The notes beneath the pieces were generated by a model. The model was given only the letters and a program-made list of their open reading frames with translations, did not search any database and was not told the DNA's origin. Made by a program: the position numbers and the translations under genes. Positions 1 to 9,089 of a stretch of DNA of 64,000 nt are shown piece by piece (the stretch's first letter is position 1; every line of letters starts with the position of its first letter). The stretch lies in assembly GCF_900101845.1 (NCBI RefSeq), contig NZ_FNAM01000016.1, positions 45,678 through 109,677 on the forward strand. Direction: 5' to 3'. Source of the DNA: Sporomusa acidovorans (GTDB taxonomy: Bacteria; Bacillota; Negativicutes; Sporomusales; Sporomusaceae).

Positions 1-437
1 GTTGGAAATTTTTAACCAGAGTATAGTAAAACTGAAAGTAAAGATGGATAGCATTCCCCACTTTGCAAAGTAGTAACTCAGGATAAAAGCGTATTGTCAA
101 CCTCTTTACTTTTGCAACCTAGTCAACGCTATATGGGATGCTCCTTAATCAAGGAGGTGAGTAGACAAAATACACGCATTAAAGTAGGATTCGTTAAATC
201 AGCCGATCACCGGTTTTGGGCCGTAAAAGAACTCCCCAAAGTTTAACCTTATGAAACATAACTTATTACGTAAACTAATCAGAAAATTCTTTAAAAAGAT
301 AGTTTTTAATTTAAAACTGCATGGCATATAACCGGAATTGGCTTGTGCTAGTCTATAAATCACTTATGGAGTTCAGAGTGTCCCATAATAAGTAGTTGTG
401 TAGCAACATGATTATGTAAGGGAAAGGACTGAGTGTA
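1..437. other. Non-coding stretch before the first gene
   Basis: No convincing gene is visible in this stretch. It holds an inverted repeat AAAGTAAAG (35-43) / CTTTACTTT (104-112) enclosing the palindrome ACTTTGCAAAGT (60-71), and an isolated Shine-Dalgarno-like AAGGAGGT (151-158) that is not followed by a good reading frame. Probably it holds the promoter and leader of the gene at 438, but no clear -35/-10 pair stands out. Confidence 0.4.
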
Positions 438-1226
438 ATGGATAATCCATCTAAGGGAAATTGGGTTAATACTGTGCCGTTAAAAGGTCAGGTCGCGGTT
501 GTTACCGGCGGTGGAACAGGAATTGGGCGAGGAATTGCGGAAACTTTTGCTGCAGCCGGGGCAAAAGTAGTAGTTGCCGGACGTAGAGAAGAAAAACTGG
601 CAGAAGTTTGCGAAGCCATAAAGGCAACCGGCGGGGAAGCCCTCGGCGTCCGTACCGATGTGACAGTGCAAGCCGATATTGATAACCTTATGGAACAAGC
701 TTGCAAAATGTTTGGAACAGTTAATATTCTTGTAAACAATTCGGGTATGGCACTTCCCCGCTGCAATACTCTTAATGTAGCCAGAGAAGATTGGGAAAAG
801 CTTTTTGCCCTTAATATGACGTCGGCATTTTTTGTTTCACAGGCTGCGGCCAAGGTTATGGCTAAAAATGGTGGCGGGAGAATTGTAAATATGACATCAC
901 AAAGAGGGATCAGTGCGTTACCGGGTATTGTACCTTATTGCACAGCCAAAGGCGCTTTGATGTCGATGACGAAGGCGCTGGCTATCGATTTGGCACCCAA
1001 TAATATAAATGTGAATGCGGTAGCCCCCGGATATGTTCATACCGATATGGTCGCGGGGTTATTAGCTGATCCTGACAGATTGCAGTCAGTTCTTGATCGT
1101 ACTCCCCTGCGAAAAATGGGAACAGTGGACGAAATGGCGGCAGCCGTACTATATTTAGTTATTCCCCAATCATCTTATACTACCGGACAAACTTTGATTC
1201 TGGACGGCGGTTGGTCTAGCCAGTGA
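438..1226 (+). CDS. Short-chain dehydrogenase/reductase (SDR)
   Basis: NAD(P)-dependent oxidoreductase of the classical SDR family, 262 residues, which is the normal length. The cofactor-binding TGGGTGIG is at residues 23-30, the NNSG structural motif at 100-103, and the catalytic Ser154, Tyr167 and Lys171 (YCTAK) are all present. The C-terminus ends in the usual LDGG segment. The ATG at 438 follows a GGGAAAGGA ribosome site. It precedes a zinc alcohol dehydrogenase and a CoA-transferase, so oxidation of a hydroxy-acid or hydroxyacyl-CoA intermediate is plausible. The substrate cannot be told from the sequence; a 3-oxoacyl reductase or sugar-type dehydrogenase would look the same. Confidence 0.9.
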   Translation: MDNPSKGNWVNTVPLKGQVAVVTGGGTGIGRGIAETFAAAGAKVVVAGRREEKLAEVCEAIKATGGEALGVRTDVTVQADIDNLMEQACKMFGTVNILVNNSGMALPRCNTLNVAREDWEKLFALNMTSAFFVSQAAAKVMAKNGGGRIVNMTSQRGISALPGIVPYCTAKGALMSMTKALAIDLAPNNINVNAVAPGYVHTDMVAGLLADPDRLQSVLDRTPLRKMGTVDEMAAAVLYLVIPQSSYTTGQTLILDGGWSSQ

Positions 1227-1294
1227 TGTTTGGTTTAGGCAATCAGTAAGCTACGGAAATAGAGTGATAGTTCAATTATAAGGAGATGTTTACC

Positions 1295-2344
1295 ATGAAA
1301 GGTATGATGGATGCTGTTATTAAGACCAAGGCGGCCCCTAAAAGTATGGAATTTACCTCTGTCCCAATTCCCGAGATTACTCCAGATCAAGTGCTTGTCC
1401 GAGTCAAAGCCAGTGGAATTTGCGGAACAGATCATTCCTTATATCATTGGAACGAGGCAATTGCTAATTCTTACAAGCTTCAGTTTCCTTCCATTTTTGG
1501 GCATGAATTTGCGGGGGTTATTGCAGAAGCAGGCAGTCAGGTACAAGGTATAACGGTTGGTGAACGGGTAACGGTAAACCCTATCATCTACTGCGGTCAG
1601 TGCAGCTATTGTGCGGAAGGAATTATTAATATTTGTGACAATCGCCCGTTTTTAGGCACTGACTATAATGGCGGTTTTGCGCAATATGTCGCCGTGCGCG
1701 CTGAAAATATTGTAAAGCTCCCCGACTCAGTAAGCTTTAAATCCGGCGCTTTGATGGAACCTTTGTGTGTTGCTGTCCATGCTGTTGACAGGGTTAAACC
1801 GCAATTTGGCGAGACGGCAGTTGTTGTTGGTCCAGGTGCTATTGGTTTGCTAATGCTGCTTGTTCTAAAGAATATGGGTGTTGGCAAGGTAATTGTTACC
1901 GGTTCGGGTGCAGATAAAGAAAGATTGGCAACTGCCGAGCAGCTAGGTGCTGACTATACCATCAACATTGATGAAAAGGATCCGGTTGCAGCAATAAAAG
2001 ACCTTACTGGTGGTAGAGGTGCCGATGTTATTTTTGATGCCGCCGGGCATCATTCGGTGGTTCAGCAGGCCGTACAGATGGTAGCTAAACATGGCAAGAT
2101 TGCTGTAACTGGTTTACCGGCCAAGGCAAGTGAACTGATGATGACGCAAATCTCAATGAGAGAGATTAGTATTGTGGGAAATCGGGCGTATGAACGTAAG
2201 ACTTGGTTTCAAGCGGCAAAAATGATTGCGGGCGGCCTGAACGTGGAGCCAATTGGCACGCACACGCTACCACTTAAAGAGTGGGAAAAAGGTATGGAAT
2301 TGCTTGACCAGAGAAAGGGTTTGCGCATTATCCTTGAGCCTTAA
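1295..2344 (+). CDS. Zinc-dependent alcohol dehydrogenase (MDR family)
   Basis: Medium-chain dehydrogenase/reductase of 349 residues. The catalytic zinc ligands are a Cys in the CGTDH segment (about residue 43) and the His of GHE (about 70). Four cysteines between about 100 and 114 (CGQCSYC then C) form the structural zinc site. A Rossmann motif (VGPGAIG) lies near 175. An in-frame ATG at 1286 directly abuts the AAGGAG at 1280-1285, so I place the start at the ATG at 1295, 9 nt from that site. Overall it resembles threonine/sorbitol/butanediol-type dehydrogenases. It sits 68 bp after the SDR gene and probably shares its transcript, because a strong hairpin follows it. The substrate is unknown. 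Confidence 0.88.
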   Translation: MKGMMDAVIKTKAAPKSMEFTSVPIPEITPDQVLVRVKASGICGTDHSLYHWNEAIANSYKLQFPSIFGHEFAGVIAEAGSQVQGITVGERVTVNPIIYCGQCSYCAEGIINICDNRPFLGTDYNGGFAQYVAVRAENIVKLPDSVSFKSGALMEPLCVAVHAVDRVKPQFGETAVVVGPGAIGLLMLLVLKNMGVGKVIVTGSGADKERLATAEQLGADYTINIDEKDPVAAIKDLTGGRGADVIFDAAGHHSVVQQAVQMVAKHGKIAVTGLPAKASELMMTQISMREISIVGNRAYERKTWFQAAKMIAGGLNVEPIGTHTLPLKEWEKGMELLDQRKGLRIILEP

Positions 2345-2366
2345 ATAGTCTGGAACAGTATAATGG

Positions 2367-2396
2367 AACTTGGTCCCAAACACTTGGGACCAAGTT
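2367..2396 (+). terminator. Hairpin after the alcohol dehydrogenase gene
   Basis: Perfect 13-bp inverted repeat, AACTTGGTCCCAA / TTGGGACCAAGTT, with a 4-nt loop. The following tract is TTACTATTTC, a weak T-tail. It lies 22 bp after the stop codon and most likely ends the SDR-ADH transcript. Confidence 0.6.
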
Positions 2397-2448
2397 TACT
2401 ATTTCAGTTGATATTGGATAAAGTTTACTATACTGGGAGGGAGAATGT

Positions 2449-3624
2449 ATGCTTGCAGAATCGTTCGCTGGACTAAAAGTTCTCGACTTAACAAGATATT
2501 TGCCAGGAGGGTATGCAACCCAGGTATTTGCCGACCTTGGGGCCGAGGTGATAAAGGTCGAGGAAATAAAAAAAGGTGATTTTTGCCGGGGTGATGATCC
2601 CAAAATCAATAATGTTAGTTACTATTTTGCAGCCTTATGCCGTAATAAAAAAAGTATAGCCATTAACCTTAAAAGCAGCGATGGTCAGCGGATATTTAAA
2701 CGGCTGGCTGAAACGGCTGATATTATTATTGAAAATTTTCGCCCGGGTGTCACTAAGCGCCTGGGAATTGATTATGAAGAAATAAAGAAAACAAACCCTA
2801 AAATAATTTATTGTTCTTTATCAGGTTTCGGTCAGAATAACCCCTTAAGTCTGAAAGCAATACATGATTTGAATTTACAAGCATTAAGCGGCTATTTATC
2901 ACTGAACGGCGGCAAGCCTTCTCCCATACACTTGGCTGATGCGGCTACCGCCATGGTTGGCGCTCTTGGTATCGCCGCAGCCCTATTTCATCGTGAGGTG
3001 ACAGGCGCGGGTCAGTACGTGGACGTAGCTATGTTTGAATCTTTTATTTGGTGGCTCAGCCTATTATATAGCAGATTTCATTTCCAAGGGAATCAAATTT
3101 CCGCGGAGACAATAGAATATCCGGCACTTTGCTACAATACCTATGAAACAAAGGATAAAAAGTTAATGGCATTTGCCATGGTAGAAGACAAGTTTTGGAA
3201 AGAGTTTTGTGAAAACACCGGTATGCAGGATTTAATTCCCAAGCAATTTTTAAGGCGGCAAGAAGATCCGGAGGCGTGGCAGAAAATGTGTTCATTGGTG
3301 GCTAGTAAAACCAGGACCGAATGGTTAGAATGGCTTGATGGTAAAGACATTTGCATAACTCCGGTTAAGAATATGGGGGATGCCGCCAAGGATATTTTGG
3401 CGGGAAATACCGGCATACTGGATTATGTGGAGTTTCCTATTGTCGGCAAGATTCTGCAAACAGGATTGCCGATACATCTATCGGCTATTCCTACCTCGCT
3501 GCAGGCGGCAACACCGCCGCCGGAACTGGGTCAGCATACCAGAGAAATTTTGGCGCGAATTGGCTTTAACAACGGGGAGATTGAAACTTTTATCAACAAG
3601 GGAGTAGTTGGGGGTATTAAATAA
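2449..3624 (+). CDS. CaiB/BaiF-type (class III) CoA-transferase
   Basis: Cytoplasmic CoA-transferase of 391 residues that moves CoA between carboxylic acids. The N-terminus GLKVLDLTRYLPGGYATQVFADLG is typical of the family, shown here only as its first part. ENFRPG (about 95-100) is the usual substrate-loop motif, and Asp164 in LADAATAM fits the position of the catalytic aspartate that forms the acyl-aspartyl intermediate. The ATG at 2449 follows GGGAGGGAG. A terminator lies on each side, so it may be transcribed alone. The neighbouring acyl-CoA dehydrogenase and second CoA-transferase suggest it activates an organic acid with an internal CoA donor. The acid is not known. Confidence 0.88.
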   Translation: MLAESFAGLKVLDLTRYLPGGYATQVFADLGAEVIKVEEIKKGDFCRGDDPKINNVSYYFAALCRNKKSIAINLKSSDGQRIFKRLAETADIIIENFRPGVTKRLGIDYEEIKKTNPKIIYCSLSGFGQNNPLSLKAIHDLNLQALSGYLSLNGGKPSPIHLADAATAMVGALGIAAALFHREVTGAGQYVDVAMFESFIWWLSLLYSRFHFQGNQISAETIEYPALCYNTYETKDKKLMAFAMVEDKFWKEFCENTGMQDLIPKQFLRRQEDPEAWQKMCSLVASKTRTEWLEWLDGKDICITPVKNMGDAAKDILAGNTGILDYVEFPIVGKILQTGLPIHLSAIPTSLQAATPPPELGQHTREILARIGFNNGEIETFINKGVVGGIK

Positions 3625-3633
3625 TAACATAAT

Positions 3634-3698
3634 GGCTGACGTCCTTGACTGCTGTCGCCAGGCATTCTTATTGTGCGATAGCCGGGGGCGTCTTTTTA
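3634..3698 (+). terminator. Probable rho-independent terminator
   Basis: GACGTCC (3638-3644) pairs with GGGGGCGTC (3684-3692), followed by TTTTTATTT. The stem is long and imperfect, so folding is less certain than for the other hairpins here. Confidence 0.55.
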
Positions 3699-3950
3699 TT
3701 TAGCCATTTATTAGTATAGCTTAAGAGCCTATTGACAATTAAGTTTCTTTTCATAGTAATTAGATAATTTAAAAATGTTAAATTGTTATAAATAATGAAC
3801 TGTAGTACATTGAAGCTGGAAGGTAAAAAGTAGTTCGAGTTTTTGGATAACTTACGGGGGGGATAAGTATTAGCTAGGAGAAATTCTACGGCGATCAGGT
3901 TATTTACGGTAATTAATAAAATAAATAACTAGAGATTTGGGGGATTAACT
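3699..3950. other. Leader region of the acyl-CoA dehydrogenase/Etf operon
   Basis: No gene is visible. TTGACA at 3732-3737 followed by TAGTAAT at 3754-3760 is a possible but weak sigma-A promoter. That would give a leader of nearly 190 nt before the start codon at 3951; I recognise no riboswitch in it. The ribosome site is GGGGGA directly upstream of the ATG. Confidence 0.3.
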
Positions 3951-5084
3951 ATGGGACACATATTAACAACCGAGCAAAAAGAGTTAGTCGCGATGGTCAG
4001 AAATTTTGCGCTGAAAGAAGTAAAGCCGCATGTCAAGGAACTTGATGAAAAGGGAGAATTCCCTATGGAACTTCTTAAACAGGCCTTTAACATGGGCCTG
4101 CATTGTTTGGAAATACCCGAAGAATATGGTGGCTCTGGTTTGGATTATAAAACAACAGCCATTATCTTTGAAGAGTTAGCTCAAGTGGATGCTGGTTTTG
4201 CCATTTCGCTTGTTACGACCTTTGTTGCCTTACGATCGGTAATTATGGCAGGCAATGATGCTCAGAAAAAATTGTTTGCCGACGTTATTGTCCCCGGGGC
4301 TTTCGGAGCTTTTTGTTTAACAGAGCCTAATTCGGGCTCGGATGCGGGATCTATGCGGGGTACGGCCGTTAGAGACGGCGATGAATACGTGATTAATGCC
4401 AATAAATGCTTTGTTACCAACGGGGGGGTTGCTGACATATTTGTTGTATTTGCTTCGACGGACAAGAGCAAAGGCATCAAGGGGATATCTGCCTTTATTG
4501 TAGAAAGAAACCGGCCGGGAATCACCGTTGGCAAGCATGAAAATAAAATGGGACTTAGACTATCCAATACTACCGACGTAACATTTACTGATGTAAGAAT
4601 CCCGGCAGACCATTTGCTTGGCAAAGAAGGTACCGGGTTTATTACAGCTATGAACACCCTGAATATTTCCAGAGCTTTTGTGGGAGCGCTAGCGGTTGGC
4701 ATTTGCCAGTCGGCTATTGACGAGGCTGTAAAATATGCCAAGGAAAGAGTCCAATTTAAAAAAACGATTGGGCAGTTTCAGGCAGTGCAAATGATCTTAG
4801 CGGATATGGAAATTCAGACGGAAGCAGCCCGCCAGTTAGTTCACCATGCGATGATCCTGATGGATGACAATAAACCTGTTGTAAAAGAAGGCTCGATCAC
4901 CAAAACTTTCTGCGGAGATACGGTTGTGAGGGTAACGACAGATGCCGTGCAAATTTTTGGCGGCTATGGTGTCAGCAAGGAGTATCCGGTTGAAAAGCTG
5001 ATGAGGGATTCCAAAGTGTTCCAGATTTTTGAAGGGACAAATCAAATCCAAAGAATCGTAATTGCAAGAGAAATGTTTAAATAG
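3951..5084 (+). CDS. Acyl-CoA dehydrogenase
   Basis: FAD enzyme of 377 residues, the usual length for short-chain acyl-CoA dehydrogenases. It interconverts an acyl-CoA and its 2,3-enoyl-CoA. Seen are the N-terminal helical domain, the FAD-contact segment FCLTEPNSGSDAG (about 123-135), and the C-terminal FEGTNQIQR in which Glu361 is the expected catalytic base. It lies 23 bp before etfB and etfA and is surely co-transcribed with them. In anaerobes such trios often work as reductases, either as butyryl-CoA dehydrogenase or as caffeyl-CoA reductase (CarCDE of Acetobacterium). With no crotonase or thiolase nearby, an enoyl-CoA reductase for an imported unsaturated acid is my preferred inference. 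Confidence 0.92.
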   Translation: MGHILTTEQKELVAMVRNFALKEVKPHVKELDEKGEFPMELLKQAFNMGLHCLEIPEEYGGSGLDYKTTAIIFEELAQVDAGFAISLVTTFVALRSVIMAGNDAQKKLFADVIVPGAFGAFCLTEPNSGSDAGSMRGTAVRDGDEYVINANKCFVTNGGVADIFVVFASTDKSKGIKGISAFIVERNRPGITVGKHENKMGLRLSNTTDVTFTDVRIPADHLLGKEGTGFITAMNTLNISRAFVGALAVGICQSAIDEAVKYAKERVQFKKTIGQFQAVQMILADMEIQTEAARQLVHHAMILMDDNKPVVKEGSITKTFCGDTVVRVTTDAVQIFGGYGVSKEYPVEKLMRDSKVFQIFEGTNQIQRIVIAREMFK

Positions 5085-5107
5085 GGGAAGTACGGGGAGG
5101 AGTAGTT

Positions 5108-5896
5108 ATGGATATTTTAGTTTGTGTTAAGCAAGTACCGGATACTTCAGAGATAAAGATCGACCCGGTCACCAATACGCTTATTCGCAGTGGCGTACCG
5201 AGTATTGTAAATCCCTTTGACGCCAATGCCCTGGAAGCGGCTGTCCAACTGAAGGAGGCATACGGCGGCACTGTAACTGTAATCAGCATGGGACCGGAAC
5301 AGGCTAAGAATGCTTTAAAAGAATGCATATCACTCGGCGCTGACAAGGCGGTACTTATCAGTGACCGGGCCTTTGGCGGCTCTGATACCTTAGCAACCAG
5401 CTATATTCTAGCAAACGCGATTAAAAAACTAGGCAAATTTGATCTTGTTCTCTGCGGAAAGCAGGCAATCGACGGAGATACCGGCCAAGTAGGACCGGAG
5501 ATCGCCGAACATCTTGATATGGCGCAGCTAACCTATGTCGCCAAGCTGGCGGTAGAAGGAGACACTATTACCATTCAAAGAGAGCATGATGAAGGCTATG
5601 AAGTTGTGGAAGCAAAACTGCCGGCAGTGGTTACGGTCGTAAAATCGATTAATAATCCCAGATATCCGTCAATTAAGAGTAAAATGGCGGCAAATAAAGC
5701 CGTAATCAATGTACTCACGGCGGCCGACCTGCCTGAAATTAACCCGGAAAGAATTGGTCTTAAAGGTTCCCCGACAAAAGTAAAGAAAACTTTTACACCT
5801 CCGAGAAAAGAATCCGGTATAAGAATTTGTGAAGATACGGGAAGCGCCTGTGCACAAACATTACTTGAAAAATTAGTGGCGGCTAAGCTTGTTTAA
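5108..5896 (+). CDS. etfB: Electron transfer flavoprotein, beta subunit
   Basis: 262 residues. The N-terminus MDILVCVKQVPDT and the segment LCGKQAIDGDTGQVGPEIAEHL (quoted only in part as a motif: GKQAIDGDTGQVGP) are hallmarks of EtfB. The sequence resembles, from memory, the bifurcating-type Etf of Acidaminococcus and clostridia rather than the mitochondrial type. EtfB carries the FAD or AMP site that takes hydride from NADH in bifurcating forms. It follows the acyl-CoA dehydrogenase by 23 bp and precedes etfA by 14 bp. Whether it truly bifurcates to ferredoxin cannot be read by eye. Confidence 0.95.
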   Translation: MDILVCVKQVPDTSEIKIDPVTNTLIRSGVPSIVNPFDANALEAAVQLKEAYGGTVTVISMGPEQAKNALKECISLGADKAVLISDRAFGGSDTLATSYILANAIKKLGKFDLVLCGKQAIDGDTGQVGPEIAEHLDMAQLTYVAKLAVEGDTITIQREHDEGYEVVEAKLPAVVTVVKSINNPRYPSIKSKMAANKAVINVLTAADLPEINPERIGLKGSPTKVKKTFTPPRKESGIRICEDTGSACAQTLLEKLVAAKLV

Positions 5897-5910
5897 GGAG
5901 GAGAGTATTC

Positions 5911-6921
5911 ATGAATATTGCGGACTATAAAAATGTGTGGGTTTATATTGAAACGGCTCATGGCGAGGCAAAAAATGTCGGATTGGAGTTGTTAGGCCAG
6001 GGGAGAATTCTGGCTGAGGCTAATCATGAGAAACTGGTTGGTGTTGTGATTGGCAAAGATGTGGACGCGACAGTTAAAGCGGCTGTTAGTTATGGTGCGG
6101 ATGAGGTCATTTTGGTGGAAGGAGAGGAATATAAAGATTACAATACCGACGGCTATGCCAATGCTATGGTAAAACTTGTTGAGAAATATAAGCCGTCGGT
6201 CATATTAATCGGTGCTTCGAATAACGGCCGGGATTTAGGACCGCGGATTTCCGCCCGGCTCACCACCGGCCTTACCGCCGATTGTACAGGCTTGGGGATC
6301 AACGAGGAAACAGGAGATGTTGCCTGGACCAGGCCGGCCTTTGGCGGAAACCTTATGGCCACGATCTTATGCTCGCATACACGACCACAGATCGGAACCG
6401 TAAGACCCGGAGTATTTAAAAAAGTGCAGCCGGATAACACCAGAAGTGCGCCTATTATTAAAGAAGAAATTAGGACGCCGGCGGAAATGATCCGGACAAA
6501 AGTTGTTGGCCTTATCAAATCCATGAGTGAGTCCGCCGTCAAGCTGGAAGAGGCGGAAATTATCGTTTCCGGCGGCAGAGGTATGGGAAAGCCGGAGAAT
6601 TTTGCCCTGCTTAAAGAACTGGCCGATCTCTTAGGCGGTGCCGTGGGGGCTTCAAGAGCAGCTGTTGATGCAGGCTGGATGCCACCCTTACAGCAAGTAG
6701 GCCAAACAGGAAAAACAGTGAGCCCCAAAATTTATTTTGCGTGCGGCATTTCGGGTGCGATCCAGCACTTGGCAGGCATGTCCTCTTCGGATGTGATTGT
6801 GGCTATCAATAAAGATCCGGAAGCGCCGATTTTCGATGTGGCCGATTATGGGGTAGTAGCTGATTTATTTGAAGTGATCCCTGTTCTTATCGACGAAATA
6901 AAAAAGATCAAAGCAAGTTAG
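5911..6921 (+). CDS. etfA: Electron transfer flavoprotein, alpha subunit
   Basis: 336 residues, with the N-terminal alpha/beta domain and the C-terminal FAD domain. The FAD signature runs from about residue 210 (SGGRGMG) through the [19 protein letters not shown] segment, of which [10 protein letters not shown] is the key part, to SGAIQH and [10 protein letters not shown]. It lacks the N-terminal ferredoxin domain that CarE of Acetobacterium woodii carries, so it is a plain EtfA. The start codon is preceded by AAGGAGGAG. It ends the dehydrogenase-Etf operon. Electrons would pass between its FAD and the acyl-CoA dehydrogenase. Confidence 0.95.
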   Translation: MNIADYKNVWVYIETAHGEAKNVGLELLGQGRILAEANHEKLVGVVIGKDVDATVKAAVSYGADEVILVEGEEYKDYNTDGYANAMVKLVEKYKPSVILIGASNNGRDLGPRISARLTTGLTADCTGLGINEETGDVAWTRPAFGGNLMATILCSHTRPQIGTVRPGVFKKVQPDNTRSAPIIKEEIRTPAEMIRTKVVGLIKSMSESAVKLEEAEIIVSGGRGMGKPENFALLKELADLLGGAVGASRAAVDAGWMPPLQQVGQTGKTVSPKIYFACGISGAIQHLAGMSSSDVIVAINKDPEAPIFDVADYGVVADLFEVIPVLIDEIKKIKAS

Positions 6922-7344
6922 CTGTAAATACCTAGCAGTGTCTACCTCCAAATGAGTCTTTAAGCAGATAGAACTATGGCTTATGCTGTTAGAGTTTGCT
7001 AACATAGTATATTTTCTTGATAATCTAATGAGTAAAAAAAGGATGATTGAAATTTCAAGATGCAAGGGTGCTACATGGATTTGGAATGCATTATGGATTT
7101 TTACATGATGATACTAAACCACTAAGTAACAGGGCAAATGAATTTTTAAGCATCCTTTTTTTATGGCTATAGGAAAGCCAATAAAGATTTTCTTTTGACA
7201 GAGCGTTAGTAACGCTCCATCGTTGGCGCTTGACTTACGTTGATACTAACACCCTGCCGGTAAATCTTTATTGGATACTATATAGTCAAAGTGCCATTGT
7301 TATGTTATTAAGTCTGACTGATAGAATCAGGGGATGAGTGTGGA
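6922..7344. other. Intergenic region with a long inverted repeat and a MITE-like element
   Basis: No gene is visible. AAAAAAAGGATG (7034-7045) and CATCCTTTTTTT (7151-7162) form a perfect 12-bp inverted repeat 105 nt apart. The right arm ends in a T-run like a terminator, and the palindrome TTGAAATTTCAA (7047-7058) lies inside. The whole could be the terminator of the Etf operon, a small structured RNA or an old mobile remnant. Copy 1 of the 120-bp palindromic repeat follows at 7167-7285. Confidence 0.45.
7167..7285 (+). repeat. 120-bp palindromic MITE-like repeat, copy 1
   Basis: The terminal inverted repeats contain CCAATAAAGATTT at the left and AAATCTTTATTGG at the right, and the ends read CTATAG and CTATATAG. 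The right half is nearly identical to the copies at 21218 and 58587 (ACTAACACCCTGCC is shared). The left half has changed, with GAGCGTTAGTAACGCTCC in place of GCAGGGTGTTAGTAACGCTCC-type sequence. It lies just upstream of the acyl-CoA ligase gene. Confidence 0.85.
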
Positions 7345-8982
7345 ATGTTTGCTTCAACAATTAACATGAATGAGTCTCGTAAGCAATATTACCGGCAAAA
7401 CGGCTATTGGGGTGATGCCACTCTGGCCGATTATTGGCGGATGGCAGTTTTAAGCTCTCCGGAAAAAATAGCGGTAATGGACCTGCAAGGTACTAGTTAT
7501 ACTTATGCTGAACTGGATGATGCGGCCAGCAGAGTAGCGTCTTTTTTACATGCGGCAGGTATAAAATCCGGGGACTTTGTATCTTTTCAATTGCCTGGGT
7601 GGAGCGAGTTTTCAATCATTTATGTGGCCTGTTTGAAAGTAGGGGCAGTTGCAAATCCGATTTTACCGTGTTATCGCCAAGAAGAATTGGTGTATATTTT
7701 GAATAAATGCGAATCTAAAGTGTTTTTTTTCCCGTCTAACTATCGACGGTTTACCTATTTACCGATGGTTCAATCTTTAATTCCAGAGGTACCTAGCTTG
7801 AAAGAAGTTGTCGTAGTAGACAAAGAAAAAATGATAGATAATGATAATCCGTTTAAAAGATTTTTTAGACAGTACTCACCATTACCTGACAATCATGTAA
7901 GCAGGGCTGATGATTTAGCAGCAGTGTTATTTACTTCGGGAACCGATGGTGCTCCCAAGGGAGTTATGTTTACTCATAATAACATTATTGCCAGTGAAAA
8001 AGCTTTTGCGGCTGCACTCAATTTTAACTATACAGATATAATGTTAATGACAGCGCCCATGGCTCATGCCACTGGTTTTCACCATGGTGTTACCTTACCG
8101 TTTATGTATGGAGCTAAAAGTGTCCTTCAGGATATATTTTCTGCGGAGACCAGCCTGGCATTAATTGCCCGTGAAAAATGTACTTGCAGCATGGGGGCTA
8201 CACCGTTTGTTTATGATATACTTCGTTTATTGCAAAACAAGAAATATGATATAGCCTCACTGCGCTTCTTTTTATGTGGCGGGGCGCCAATACCCAGGCA
8301 TTTAGTTCAAGAATCAATGAAAGTAGGACTAAAAGTAGTGGGTGTTTATGGTTCCACGGAAAGTGTTCCCCATACTGTTGTTCGCTTACATGACTCGTTG
8401 GAGAAAGTAATTCAGACCGACGGTGCGCCTGTAGCCGGTGTAGAGTTAAAAGTGGTGGATGCATCACGACAAATAATTCCTGTAGGTACTGAAGGAGAGG
8501 AAGCTTCACGCGGTCCCAATGTTTTTATGGGTTATCTTAAAGATTCTGAATTGACAGCTCGTGTCTTTGATGAGGAAGGCTGGTATTACAGTGGAGATCT
8601 CTGTACATTAGATGAGGACGGATACATCAGAATTACGGGGAGAAAAAAAGATGTGATTATCCGGGGAGGCGAAAATATCAGCAGTGTGGAAATTGAAAAT
8701 ATTTTACTGCAAATGCCGAATGTATATGAAGCAGGTGTAGTCGGCATGCCTGATCCAAGGCTGGGGGAACGCACTTGCGCCTATCTGGTACTAAATGATT
8801 GTGATAAAGGGATTGATCTTGAGGATGTAAAAAAGTTTTTTGCGGAAAAAGGCGTAGCTAAATGTAAATATCCCGAGCGGATAGAGATAATCGATAGCCT
8901 GCCAAGAACGGCGTCAGGTAAGATCAAGAAATATGTTTTACGCCAGGATATCAAAAATAAGCTTACCGGGATATCTCAGTAA
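7345..8982 (+). CDS. Acyl-CoA synthetase (AMP-forming, ANL superfamily)
   Basis: 545 residues; activates a carboxylic acid to its CoA thioester with ATP through an acyl-adenylate. The P-loop-like motif TSGTDGAPKG is near residue 200, with YGSTES (about 337-342), the hinge motif YYSGDLCTLDEDGYIRITGR (key part SGDL...GYIRITGRKKD, about 415-435), and the C-terminal catalytic lysine in PRTASGKIKK (about 525). It resembles medium-chain, cyclohexanecarboxylate or caffeate-type ligases. The ATG at 7345 follows a weak ribosome site (GGGATGAG). It lies 107 bp before a CoA-transferase, so ligase priming plus CoA-transfer recycling, as with CarB and CarA, is plausible. The acid is unknown. Confidence 0.9.
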   Translation: MFASTINMNESRKQYYRQNGYWGDATLADYWRMAVLSSPEKIAVMDLQGTSYTYAELDDAASRVASFLHAAGIKSGDFVSFQLPGWSEFSIIYVACLKVGAVANPILPCYRQEELVYILNKCESKVFFFPSNYRRFTYLPMVQSLIPEVPSLKEVVVVDKEKMIDNDNPFKRFFRQYSPLPDNHVSRADDLAAVLFTSGTDGAPKGVMFTHNNIIASEKAFAAALNFNYTDIMLMTAPMAHATGFHHGVTLPFMYGAKSVLQDIFSAETSLALIAREKCTCSMGATPFVYDILRLLQNKKYDIASLRFFLCGGAPIPRHLVQESMKVGLKVVGVYGSTESVPHTVVRLHDSLEKVIQTDGAPVAGVELKVVDASRQIIPVGTEGEEASRGPNVFMGYLKDSELTARVFDEEGWYYSGDLCTLDEDGYIRITGRKKDVIIRGGENISSVEIENILLQMPNVYEAGVVGMPDPRLGERTCAYLVLNDCDKGIDLEDVKKFFAEKGVAKCKYPERIEIIDSLPRTASGKIKKYVLRQDIKNKLTGISQ

Positions 8983-9089
8983 ATAAGGATAGGCTCTGCA
9001 AGCGGTGCCATGAGTTGCTATAAACTTTGTAAAAAAATACACTTTGTGTAAAAGAGTATTAGTATTGAAAGGAAAAGGGGAAATGTTAA

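Noticed and set aside
157..246. Short frame of 29 codons starting GTG right at an AAGGAGGT
   Set aside because: The start codon overlaps the ribosome site, so it could not be used; no other start lies in frame and the peptide matches nothing I know.
488..853. Open frame opposite the SDR gene
   Set aside because: It lies entirely inside a gene with all catalytic motifs in order; it has no ribosome site and a composition typical of an antisense shadow.
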